Shown here: positions 56,366-64,000 of the stretch, in pieces
Layout: the number at the start of each line of letters is the position of its first letter
Position numbering within the stretch: the stretch's first letter is position 1
Source: an uncultured Corynebacterium sp.
GTDB lineage: Bacteria > Actinomycetota > Actinomycetes > Mycobacteriales > Mycobacteriaceae
Assembly: GCF_946221155.1 (NCBI RefSeq)
Contig: NZ_CAMIAN010000003.1
Coordinates: 29,153-93,152 of the forward strand
Reading direction: 5' to 3'
Length of the DNA: 64,000 nt
Notes under the pieces: generated by a model
Told to the model about the DNA's origin: nothing
Seen by the model: the letters and a program-made list of their open reading frames with translations, nothing else
Database searches by the model: none
Translations under genes and position numbers: made by a program

Positions 56366-59128
56366 GTGAGTGAATCCAGTTCTAAGGCAAATGGCTCTAA
56401 CCCGATTGGTGCCGACCGCTCGGCACAGCTACCCGCGGCATGGAATCCCGCCGAAGTAGAGGAAAACCTCTACCAGGGGTGGGTGGATTCCGGCTACTTT
56501 AAGGCCGATCCCTCCAGCGACAAGCCGCCCTTCAGCATTGTGCTGCCGCCGCCGAACGTGACCGGCCAATTGCACATGGGCCACGCGCTGGACCACACGC
56601 TGATGGACGCGATGGCCCGTCGCAAGCGCATGCAGGGCTTCGAGGTCCTGTGGCTGCCCGGCTCCGACCACGCGGGCATCGCCACGCAGACGAAAGTCGA
56701 GGCCAGCCTGAAGGAAACCGAGGACAAGGACCGCTTCGACTACGGCCGCGATGCCTTCGTGGAAAAGGTCTGGGAGTGGAAGAACCAGTACGGCGGCGTG
56801 ATCCAGCGCCAGATGCGCGCCATCGGTGATTCCGTGGACTGGTCGCGCGAGCGATTCACCCTGGACGATGGCCTGTCTCGCGCTGTGCAGACGATGTTCA
56901 AGGAGCTTTTTGACGCCGGCCTGATCTACCGCGCGAATCGCATGGTGAACTGGTCTCCGGTGCTGCAGACTGCGATCTCCGACATCGAGGTTGTGTACTC
57001 CGACGATGAGGGCGAGCTGGTGAGCATCCGGTATGGCTCGCTGGAAGATTCCGAGCCGCACGTGGTCGTGGCGACCACGCGCGTGGAGACGATGCTGGGC
57101 GACGTGGCTGTTGCCGTGCACCCCGAGGACGAGCGCTACGCCGACCTGGTGGGCAAGTCCTTGCCGCACCCATTCCTGCCGGACCGCCAGATGATCGTTG
57201 TGGCCGACGACTACGTGGACCCGGAGTTCGGCACTGGCGCGGTGAAGATCACCCCGGCGCATGACCCGAACGACTTTGCGATGGGCCAGCGCCACGACCT
57301 GCCGATGCCGGTGATCATGGATGAGACCGGCCACATTGCGAACACTGGCACTGAGTTCGACGGCATGGAGCGCTACGAGGCGCGCGAGAAGATCCGCCTG
57401 GCGTTGGAGGAGCAGGGCCGCATCGTGGCCCGCAAGTTCCCCTACGTGCACAGCGTGGGCCACTCCGAGCGCTCCAAGGAGGCCGTGGAGCCGCGCCTGT
57501 CCGAACAGTGGTTCGTCAAGGTTGATGAGCTGGCGAAGATGTCCGGCGATGCTATCCGCTCTGGGGACTCGGTGATCCACCCGTCCTCCCAGGAACCGCG
57601 CTGGTTCGACTGGGTGGACGACATGCACGACTGGTGTATTTCCCGTCAGCTGTGGTGGGGCCACCGCATCCCGATCTGGTACGGCCCGAACGGCGAAATC
57701 GTGTGCTGCGGCCCGGACGACGAGGCACCGACGGGTGAGGGCTGGCGCCAGGACGAGGACGTGCTGGACACCTGGTTTAGCTCCGCCCTGTGGCCGTTCT
57801 CCACGATGGGCTGGCCGGAGAAGACCCCGGAACTGGAGAAGTTCTACCCAACCAGCGTGCTCGTGACGGGCTACGACATCCTGTTCTTCTGGGTCGCCCG
57901 CATGATGATGTTCGCCACCTTCGCCTCCAAGCACACCGCAGAGGTGCTGGGCACGGGCAAGGATGGCCGCCCGCAGATCCCGTTCAAGGACATTTTCTTG
58001 CATGGCCTGGTGCGCGACGAGCACGGCCGCAAGATGTCGAAGTCCCTGGGTAACGGCATCGATCCGATGGACTGGGTGCGCGACTACGGCGCGGATGCGC
58101 TGCGCTTCACCCTGGCGCGTGGCGCCAACCCGGGCTCCGACCTGCCGGTGGGTGAGGATGCTGCGCAGTCCTCCCGAAACTTCGCCACCAAGCTGTACAA
58201 CGCCACCAAGTTTGCCCTCATGAACGGTGCGCGCGTGGGTGATCTGCCCGCCCGCGAGACCCTCACGGACGCTGACCGCTGGATCCTGGACCGCCTGGAA
58301 GAAGTCCGTCAGCTGGTGGACGATGCGCTGGATCGCTACGAGTTCTCCCTGGCGAACGAGAATCTGTACCGCTTCGCCTGGGGCGAGTTCTGCGACTGGT
58401 ACCTGGAGATCGCCAAGGTGCAGATCCCGCGCGACTGGGATAGTGCCACTGAGGAACAGGTCCAGCGGGGCATCAGCACCCAGATCGTGCTGGGACGCGT
58501 GCTGGACGCGGTGCTGCGCCTGCTGCACCCGGCCATGCCTTTCGTAACCGAAACGCTGTGGAAGGCACTGACCGATGGGGAAGAGGGCTACTCCGACTCG
58601 CTCGTTACCGCCGAGTGGCCGACCGCCGATCTCACCAACGGTGGGGCGCAGACTGATGCAGATGCGGTACGCCGCATGGCGGACGTGGACAAGCTGGTCA
58701 CCGAGCTGCGTCGCTTCCGTAGCGACCAGGGCGTGAAGCCCTCCCAGAAGGTGCCCGCCGCCCTGGACTTCGCTGCCGCTGACCTGGCGGACTTCGAGGA
58801 GGCCGTGCGTTCCCTGGTGCGCCTGGAAATCCCGGAGGAAGGCTTCGCAGAGACCGCGTCCATTGAGGTGCGACTGTCCCAGGCAACCATCGCCGTGCAG
58901 CTGGATACCTCCGGCACCGTTGACGTTGCCGCGGAGCGCAAGCGCCTGGAGAAGGACCTCGCGGCAGCTCAGAAGGAGCTGGACAACGCAGCGAAGAAGC
59001 TGGGTAACGAAAACTTCCTGTCCAAGGCACCGGAAAAGGTCGTCGAAGGAATCCGCGAACGCCAGCGCGTCGCACAGGAAGAGTTCGAGCGCATCACTGC
59101 CCGCCTGGAAGGCCTACCGCAGGCATGA
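56366..59128 (+). CDS. valS: Valyl-tRNA synthetase
   Basis: A 920-residue class I synthetase. The HIGH motif reads HMGH in [14 protein letters not shown] and the KMSKS motif is in [11 protein letters not shown]; the editing domain (about 220-410) contains the [11 protein letters not shown] motif. The C-terminal coiled coil ([33 protein letters not shown]) is the tRNA-binding arm. GTG 56366 is the likely start; an in-frame TTG at 56357 and longer frames exist. Stop overlaps the folC ATG by four bases. Confidence 0.96.
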   Translation: MSESSSKANGSNPIGADRSAQLPAAWNPAEVEENLYQGWVDSGYFKADPSSDKPPFSIVLPPPNVTGQLHMGHALDHTLMDAMARRKRMQGFEVLWLPGSDHAGIATQTKVEASLKETEDKDRFDYGRDAFVEKVWEWKNQYGGVIQRQMRAIGDSVDWSRERFTLDDGLSRAVQTMFKELFDAGLIYRANRMVNWSPVLQTAISDIEVVYSDDEGELVSIRYGSLEDSEPHVVVATTRVETMLGDVAVAVHPEDERYADLVGKSLPHPFLPDRQMIVVADDYVDPEFGTGAVKITPAHDPNDFAMGQRHDLPMPVIMDETGHIANTGTEFDGMERYEAREKIRLALEEQGRIVARKFPYVHSVGHSERSKEAVEPRLSEQWFVKVDELAKMSGDAIRSGDSVIHPSSQEPRWFDWVDDMHDWCISRQLWWGHRIPIWYGPNGEIVCCGPDDEAPTGEGWRQDEDVLDTWFSSALWPFSTMGWPEKTPELEKFYPTSVLVTGYDILFFWVARMMMFATFASKHTAEVLGTGKDGRPQIPFKDIFLHGLVRDEHGRKMSKSLGNGIDPMDWVRDYGADALRFTLARGANPGSDLPVGEDAAQSSRNFATKLYNATKFALMNGARVGDLPARETLTDADRWILDRLEEVRQLVDDALDRYEFSLANENLYRFAWGEFCDWYLEIAKVQIPRDWDSATEEQVQRGISTQIVLGRVLDAVLRLLHPAMPFVTETLWKALTDGEEGYSDSLVTAEWPTADLTNGGAQTDADAVRRMADVDKLVTELRRFRSDQGVKPSQKVPAALDFAAADLADFEEAVRSLVRLEIPEEGFAETASIEVRLSQATIAVQLDTSGTVDVAAERKRLEKDLAAAQKELDNAAKKLGNENFLSKAPEKVVEGIRERQRVAQEEFERITARLEGLPQA

Positions 59129-60687
59129 CCGACGACAGGATTGCCGACGGCAACAGCGCCGATGACGCCGATGACAAGGTCGGGGCTAGCTACCCGGAAG
59201 AGGTCACGCTCGACGAGGCAGGCCTAGCCCTGCCTATCGACGGTGTCGGTGCGGATGAGGCCGAGGTGGCGTCAGTACAAGAACGGCCCATCACGCCCGA
59301 GGATCTGGCCGCGCTGGCGGAGGTCGACGCTGAACTCAACCAGCGGTGGCCGGAGACGAAGATTGACCCGACGCTCGAACGCGTCGAGTTGCTCATGGAT
59401 CTGCTGGGCCACCCGGAACGCGCGTTCCCGGTGATCCACGTGGCGGGAACCAACGGCAAGACCTCCGTGGTGCGGATGATCGAATCGCTGATGCGCGCAT
59501 TCCACCGTCGCACCGGGCGGACCACCAGCCCCCACCTGCAAATCGTCACCGAACGCATCGCCATCGACGGCAAGCCACTGCACCCGCGCGACTACGTGGA
59601 CACCTGGCGCGACATCCAGCCGATGGTGGAAATGGTGGACGCGAAGAGCCAGGCCGAGGGGGGCCCGCAGATGAGCAAATTCGAGGTGCTGGTGGCCATG
59701 GCCTACGCGGCCTTCGCCGACGCACCAGTGGACGTCGCCGTGGTGGAGACCGGTATGGGCGGTCGCTGGGACGCGACGAATGTGGTGAATTCCGACGTTG
59801 CCGTGATCACCCCGATCGGCCTGGACCACACGGACTACCTGGGCGACACGCTAGAGGAAATCGCGGGCGAGAAGGCGGGCATCATTAAGGCCCGCTGGGA
59901 TGCCGACGATTTGCTCACCCCGCCGGACAACGTGACCGTCGTCGCCGAGCAGGAGCCAGCGGCCATGCGGGTGCTGCTGGAGGAGGCCGTGGCGAAGGAT
60001 TCCGCCGTCGCCCGCGCCGGGAGCGAGTTCGGTGTGATTTCCAGCCAAATCGCCGTTGGTGGACAGACCGTGACCATTCGCGGCCTGGCTGGCGAGTACT
60101 CGGACATCTTCCTGCCGCTTTCCGGGGAGCACCAGGCGCGCAACGCCGCCGTCGCTCTGGCTGCGGTGGAGGCATTCTTCGGCGCTGGGGCCGAGCGCCA
60201 GCTGGATGTGGACACGGTACGGGAGGGCTTCGCTTCCGTCGCCTCGCCCGGCCGACTGGAGCGCGTGCGCTCAACCCCGAGCGTGTTTATCGACGCCTCG
60301 CACAACCCCCACGGCGCGAAAGCCCTGGCAGCGGCCATCGACCGCGATTTCGAGTTCCGTCGGTTGGTCGGCGTGGTCGGAGTGCTAGGGGACAAGGACG
60401 CCCGCGGTATCCTGGCCGCCTTGGAGCCCGTGATGGACGAGGTCGTGGTGACGGAGGTGAACTCCCCGCGTGCCCTGCCGGTGGACGTGTTGGCCGAATA
60501 CGCGCGGGATGCCTTCGGTGAGGAGCGCGTGCACGTGGCCGTGAACCTGCCCGGTGCCGTGGAGATTGCCACCCAGTTGGCCGAGGATGATGAGGATGGC
60601 GTGCTGTCCGGCGCCGGTGTGCTGATCACCGGCTCGGTGGTGACAGCAGGAGAGGCTCGCACGCTGTTCGGCAAGGAACCGGCGTAG
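59125..60687 (+). CDS. folC: Folylpolyglutamate/dihydrofolate synthase
   Basis: A 520-residue ligase that adds glutamate to folates. The P-loop [12 protein letters not shown], the following omega-loop region ([13 protein letters not shown]) and later [12 protein letters not shown] and [12 protein letters not shown] are typical. The first about 60 residues are acidic and not conserved. The ATG overlaps the valS stop (ATGA), so translation is coupled as in other mycolic actinobacteria. Confidence 0.95.
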   Translation: MTDDRIADGNSADDADDKVGASYPEEVTLDEAGLALPIDGVGADEAEVASVQERPITPEDLAALAEVDAELNQRWPETKIDPTLERVELLMDLLGHPERAFPVIHVAGTNGKTSVVRMIESLMRAFHRRTGRTTSPHLQIVTERIAIDGKPLHPRDYVDTWRDIQPMVEMVDAKSQAEGGPQMSKFEVLVAMAYAAFADAPVDVAVVETGMGGRWDATNVVNSDVAVITPIGLDHTDYLGDTLEEIAGEKAGIIKARWDADDLLTPPDNVTVVAEQEPAAMRVLLEEAVAKDSAVARAGSEFGVISSQIAVGGQTVTIRGLAGEYSDIFLPLSGEHQARNAAVALAAVEAFFGAGAERQLDVDTVREGFASVASPGRLERVRSTPSVFIDASHNPHGAKALAAAIDRDFEFRRLVGVVGVLGDKDARGILAALEPVMDEVVVTEVNSPRALPVDVLAEYARDAFGEERVHVAVNLPGAVEIATQLAEDDEDGVLSGAGVLITGSVVTAGEARTLFGKEPA

Positions 60688-60734
60688 GCGTCGGAAAATT
60701 TTTATCGGAGTATCTACCAAGGAGCTGCAGAATC

Positions 60735-61250
60735 GTGGCACAAAATCCGCACAATCGCAGTAAGGCTGGCGAAGGCAGTGGGCACAGTGGGCAGAGTGGG
60801 CAGAGTGAATACGGCCCGCTAGGTCCCGGCCAGACCCCGGCCAACGACCCGATGAAGGGCTTGCGCGGTGTGATGGCCGGAACGCACATCATGGAAGCCA
60901 TCGTGATCCTGCTGGTGCTGACGGTCATCACCCGGGTGGATGCCGGTGCTTCCGCCACGACCTTCAACATGGTTTACGTGGTTGGCCTGGGGGTTGCGAT
61001 GATTGTCGCAGCGTTCCTGCAGAAGGCCAAGTGGGCCGATTGGTTGAACATTGCCCTGCAGGTACTGGCTGTCGCGGGATTCATCGTGCACCCAGCGATG
61101 GGTGCGATGGGTGTGATCTTCGCCCTGTGCTGGTGGTACATCTACCACCTGCGCTCGAACCTGATGCGCCGTATGGCACGCGGCCTGTTGCCCTCGCAGC
61201 ACCTCGATGAGGAAGGAAACGTGCGGCACCCGGCTACCCCCGCTGACTAA
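60735..61250 (+). CDS. DUF4233-like membrane protein
   Basis: A 171-residue protein with about four membrane segments (roughly 50-68, 76-92, 97-113, 118-135). The N-terminal about 35 residues are Gly/Ser/Gln-rich and include a short repeat (SGHSGQSGQS). GTG 60735 follows AAGGAG. It sits between folC and ndk, as the DUF4233 protein Rv2446c does. Function unknown. Confidence 0.8.
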   Translation: MAQNPHNRSKAGEGSGHSGQSGQSEYGPLGPGQTPANDPMKGLRGVMAGTHIMEAIVILLVLTVITRVDAGASATTFNMVYVVGLGVAMIVAAFLQKAKWADWLNIALQVLAVAGFIVHPAMGAMGVIFALCWWYIYHLRSNLMRRMARGLLPSQHLDEEGNVRHPATPAD

Positions 61251-61316
61251 CCTTTGTGACGCCACATTTGCACCACGTATAACACCAGTAACATCCATCT
61301 GGGAATACCCTTAAGT

Positions 61317-61340
61317 GGGGGTAAGTCTCCCACTACCCCC
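61317..61340. promoter_or_regulatory. Inverted repeat upstream of the amidase gene
   Basis: GGGGGTA (61317-61323) and TACCCCC (61334-61340) form a perfect dyad; an alternative AGTGGG/CCCACT pairing overlaps it. No T-run follows on the + strand, so an operator is more likely than a terminator. TACTAT at 61351-61356 could be the -10 for a short or leaderless message. Confidence 0.4.
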
Positions 61341-61363
61341 GAATGTGGTTTACTATCCGGTGC

Positions 61364-62701
61364 ATGACGTTAACGCGCCGTGCATTTTTCCGTTCTTCCA
61401 CCGCATTGGGAACCGCTGTTGGTGGCTCCCTGCTCTTCGCCAACCGCAACAATATGGGGGTCTTCTCCTCCGCCGACGACGCGCTCCCCGGTGCAGATCC
61501 CGCCGGAGCTGCCGGCGCCCCGAACTCTGCCGAGCCGGAGGGCTTTACTGGAACGGGAATTGGCGTCAACCAAAAGGGCGAGCTACCCGGAGGCACCGGG
61601 TATCTCACGATCACCTTTGCGCCCGCAGCGACCGAGGCCACGCAGGCGACCCTGCGCTTCGAGTTTCCGGACGGCCGCACTGAAGACCGCGTGGTGCAGC
61701 CCGAGGCCCACGACCGCGAAGGCGATGATTCCGCGCTGAAGTCCGAGCCCGTAGAGCTTCCCGAAGGCGCCACTGCCGTCTGGCTCCCCGGTGAGGTCAA
61801 CGACCCGGCGACGCGCCTGTTCCTCCACATTGTGGAGGCTCCACAGGGGCAGGAAGAGCAGATCTTCGGGGCGGGAATTGCACCCTATGCTGCACCGATG
61901 GACCTGCCCTCCAACCCGGCTGAGCTGCAAAGCAGTCTGGAAACCGGTGCTGCGGCCGTGGTTGGTTCGCTTGCGCTGGCGGGCACCATCGCCGGGATCC
62001 TACAGTCCAGCGGTCTGGCCAACCCGGGTGCGCCGGCTCCGGGTGGCGGTAATGGCATCGGCGGCGCGAACGTGATCAACGGCCTGCGCGTAGTTTCCCG
62101 TCGCGAGTGGGGTGCGAACGAGTCGCTGATGGGGTGGACTCCCCGCTTCACCCGCGCGCAGCTCATCACCGTTCACCATACGGCGATGGCCACCCCTGTC
62201 AATGGCGACTACGCCGCGAACGTCCGTAGTATCTACGCCTTCCACGCCTCCCGGGCGAATGGCGGCCGCGGCTGGGGAGACATCGGCTACCACCTGCTGA
62301 TCGCCCCGGACGGCACAGTGTTCCAGGGGCGGACCACCGGCACAGATGGCCAGGCGGTTTTCCAGTCCGGAAGCTTAGGCGCATCACCTATGTCCGTTAC
62401 TGCAGGGCACGTGTACAACGCGAACGACGGCAACATTGGCGTGTGTCTGCTGGGTAACTTCATGCAGCAGGCGCCAACCCCCGCCGCTATCAACTCCCTC
62501 GTGCGCGTTCTTGGCCACCTGTGCCGAGGGCTGGGGCTGGACCCACGCGGCAGTGTGCGTTACGTGAACAACGCAGCCCGCCTGAATCTGACTCGTCGCA
62601 CGATTACCGGCCATCGCGACTGGAGCGACGTTTCAACTGCTACTGCCTGCCCGGGTGACCGCGCGTATGCGCTGATGGATCAGGTGCGCAGCCGCGTATA
62701 G
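61364..62701 (+). CDS. Tat-exported N-acetylmuramoyl-L-alanine amidase
   Basis: A 445-residue peptidoglycan hydrolase. The N-terminus LTRRAFF with a following hydrophobic stretch is a twin-arginine signal. Residues about 70-240 form an uncharacterised beta-rich region. The C-terminal half is an Amidase_2/PGRP domain: VHHTAM, the GWGDIGYHLLIAPDGTVFQGR motif, NIGVCLLGN and GHRDWSDV with TACPG closing the zinc site. It resembles the corynebacterial/mycobacterial amidases that split daughter cells or remodel the wall. ATG 61364 is used. Confidence 0.93.
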   Translation: MTLTRRAFFRSSTALGTAVGGSLLFANRNNMGVFSSADDALPGADPAGAAGAPNSAEPEGFTGTGIGVNQKGELPGGTGYLTITFAPAATEATQATLRFEFPDGRTEDRVVQPEAHDREGDDSALKSEPVELPEGATAVWLPGEVNDPATRLFLHIVEAPQGQEEQIFGAGIAPYAAPMDLPSNPAELQSSLETGAAAVVGSLALAGTIAGILQSSGLANPGAPAPGGGNGIGGANVINGLRVVSRREWGANESLMGWTPRFTRAQLITVHHTAMATPVNGDYAANVRSIYAFHASRANGGRGWGDIGYHLLIAPDGTVFQGRTTGTDGQAVFQSGSLGASPMSVTAGHVYNANDGNIGVCLLGNFMQQAPTPAAINSLVRVLGHLCRGLGLDPRGSVRYVNNAARLNLTRRTITGHRDWSDVSTATACPGDRAYALMDQVRSRV

Positions 62702-62755
62702 CGCCTGGGTGTTGCTGCGCTGTAGTGCCGTGACGCCACGTGTAGAATCACTGAC

Positions 62756-63166
62756 ATGACTGAACGCACTCTGATTCTGATTAAGCCCGACGGTGTTAAG
62801 AACGGCCACGTGGGCGAAATTATCTCCCGCATCGAAAAGAAGGGTCTGAAGCTCGTGGAGCTGGACCTGCGTACCGCTGACCGCGAGACCGCGGAGAAGC
62901 ACTACGCTGAGCACGCCGATAAGCCCTTCTTCGGCGAGCTGGTGGATTTCATCACCTCCGCTCCGCTGGTTGCCGGCATCGTTGAGGGCGAGTCTGCTAT
63001 CGCCGCTTGGCGTCAGCTGGCCGGTGGCACCCACCCAGTGGAGAAGGCCACCCCGGGCACCATCCGCGGCGATTTCGCTCTGACCGTTGGCGAAAACGTT
63101 GTTCACGGCTCTGACTCCCCGGAGTCCGCTGAGCGCGAGATCGGCATCTGGTTCCCGAACCTGTAA
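62756..63166 (+). CDS. ndk: Nucleoside diphosphate kinase
   Basis: A 136-residue enzyme that balances NTP pools. The phosphohistidine is His117 in [20 protein letters not shown] and GTIRGDFA are also family signatures. It has its own terminator, and TAGAAT 10-15 bases before the ATG could be a -10. Confidence 0.97.
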   Translation: MTERTLILIKPDGVKNGHVGEIISRIEKKGLKLVELDLRTADRETAEKHYAEHADKPFFGELVDFITSAPLVAGIVEGESAIAAWRQLAGGTHPVEKATPGTIRGDFALTVGENVVHGSDSPESAEREIGIWFPNL

Positions 63167-63180
63167 GAGGTTAGATAAGT

Positions 63181-63211
63181 AAACCGCGGGCGCAGCGCGT
63201 CCGCGGTTTTT
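63181..63211 (+). terminator. Terminator of ndk
   Basis: AAACCGCGG pairs perfectly with CCGCGGTTT around GCGCAGCGCGT, and TTTTG follows. Confidence 0.9.
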
Positions 63212-63246
63212 GCATATCAGGGGCTTTGATAAAGGCGAGGCGCGGC

Positions 63247-63969
63247 TTAGCCTCCGTGCCGCTCCTGGAAGTCTTTTGAGCCTTCCTCCGTAAGCGTGAC
63301 CCATTTCCTCGCCCCATCGGTAGAGCGCAACTCCCGGATCTTCACAGCTTTGCCCTGCTCTACTAGCTTGTCCAGAGCCTCGTTCGCACTGCGGGTGGTC
63401 CATCCGTACCGCGAAAGATCCTCCTTCAAGGTATCGCTCAGGATCTGCAGCCCGCCCGGTACGCAACGGCGGCAGTAGAGGAAGGCCTGCAGCCACTCGC
63501 TGGGATTCTCAATCTTCACATTCCGTCCCAGCTTCCTTGGATCGGTGTAGCGGGCGGGGCGCCAGGCGTCCACAGTAACGATCCAATACATCAAACCGGC
63601 AGTAACCAGCGCAGCAATGGCAGCAAAGTCCCACCTTCCCTGGCCGCTAAACATGCTTGCGGCCTGTGTTAGGCCGAAGACGAGTGCCAGCACCAGCACT
63701 AGGCGGCCTTCCTCTTTCCAACTAAAGGGGGTGCGGGCCGCTTCGGCGTCTGACTTCATGGGGGAGTAGTCGTTGCCTCGCACGCCGTTGCGTCGCAGAT
63801 AGCGCCACCAAATGACACCCGCGAGTATGGCGGTGGTGCAGATCCCCAGCGCCGGCAATGGCCCGGTGACCGGTGCGCAGAGGATAAACATCATCAGCGC
63901 GAAAAACAGCGAAATCGCACACTGCGCAGCCTTGCTGGGGCGCATGCTGTTGTGAACATCGGTGAGCAC
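63247..63969 (-). CDS. Membrane protein with C-terminal winged-helix-like domain
   Basis: About 240 residues. Four hydrophobic segments (roughly residues 18-34, 38-54, 90-108, 116-132) are followed by a soluble part (about 160-240) with the pattern of a winged helix (LKEDLSRYGWTTRSANEALDKLVEQGKAVKIRE). GTG 63969 and ATG 63945 are possible starts. The frame remains open to the window edge, with protein-like sequence before 63969, so the gene may be longer. Function unknown. Confidence 0.65.
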   Translation of the reverse strand: MLTDVHNSMRPSKAAQCAISLFFALMMFILCAPVTGPLPALGICTTAILAGVIWWRYLRRNGVRGNDYSPMKSDAEAARTPFSWKEEGRLVLVLALVFGLTQAASMFSGQGRWDFAAIAALVTAGLMYWIVTVDAWRPARYTDPRKLGRNVKIENPSEWLQAFLYCRRCVPGGLQILSDTLKEDLSRYGWTTRSANEALDKLVEQGKAVKIRELRSTDGARKWVTLTEEGSKDFQERHGG

Positions 63970-64000
63970 TGTCTGGTCAAAGGCGACGGAGGGCCGGGAG

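Noticed and set aside
56429..58528. 699-codon minus-strand frame inside valS
   Set aside because: His/Val/Arg-rich shadow of a conserved synthetase with strong codon bias; no ribosome site or family match.

Overview
The window looks like a piece of a Corynebacterium chromosome. I infer a lipophilic species of the C. jeikeium/urealyticum type from gene order and protein style; I ran no search. The order trigger factor, clpP1, clpP2, clpX, valS, folC, small membrane protein, ndk, together with ssb, ettA, thioesterase, glbO, pepN, a DsbA-like protein and rpiB, matches the Mycobacterium tuberculosis Rv2478c-Rv2445c block, as expected for mycolic-acid actinobacteria.

Region 1 (1-18.6 kb) is the right part of an integrated siphovirus-type prophage. 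All genes are on the + strand in lytic order: terminase large subunit (cut by the window edge), portal, MuF-like protein, scaffold, P22-like coat protein, head-tail connectors, tail terminator, major tail protein, two tail-assembly chaperone frames joined by a -1 slippery site, tape measure, distal tail and tail-base proteins, a fibre region with three collagen-like genes, amidase endolysin, holin-like protein and two small membrane proteins. It ends against the 3' end of a tRNA-Lys gene, the probable attachment site. The integrase, repressor and replication genes must lie to the left of the window.

Region 2 (18.7-24.3 kb) is chromosomal: tRNA-Lys, an L,D-transpeptidase lipoprotein, a lone squalene/phytoene synthase, a copper chaperone, a flavin reductase-like protein, tRNA-His, oligoribonuclease and a short-chain dehydrogenase.

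Region 3 (24.3-33.7 kb) is an accessory island ending at the 3' end of a tRNA-Arg gene. It holds decayed gene fragments, a two-gene unit (uncharacterised 264-residue protein plus PIN-domain nuclease) with a dyad over its likely promoter, and a complete type I restriction-modification operon (hsdM, hsdS, hsdR). It is more AT-rich by eye than its surroundings.

Region 4 (33.7-64 kb) is core genome: a CopD-CtaG fusion for copper and cytochrome oxidase assembly, an SSB, EttA, a thioesterase, a TauE-type permease, truncated haemoglobin, aminopeptidase N, a mycothiol-reductase-like DsbA protein that has lost one active-site cysteine, RpiB, tRNA-Gly and tRNA-Pro, a trigger factor with a remarkable histone-like lysine-rich tail, ClpP1/ClpP2, a PhoD phosphatase placed between clpP2 and clpX, ClpX, a TetR-like regulator, malate dehydrogenase, an HSL-type esterase, ValRS, FolC, a DUF4233-like membrane protein, a Tat-exported amidase, Ndk and a membrane protein with a winged-helix-like C-terminus.

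The strongest leads for new biology are the trigger factor tail, the PIN two-gene unit and the monothiol DsbA-like protein.
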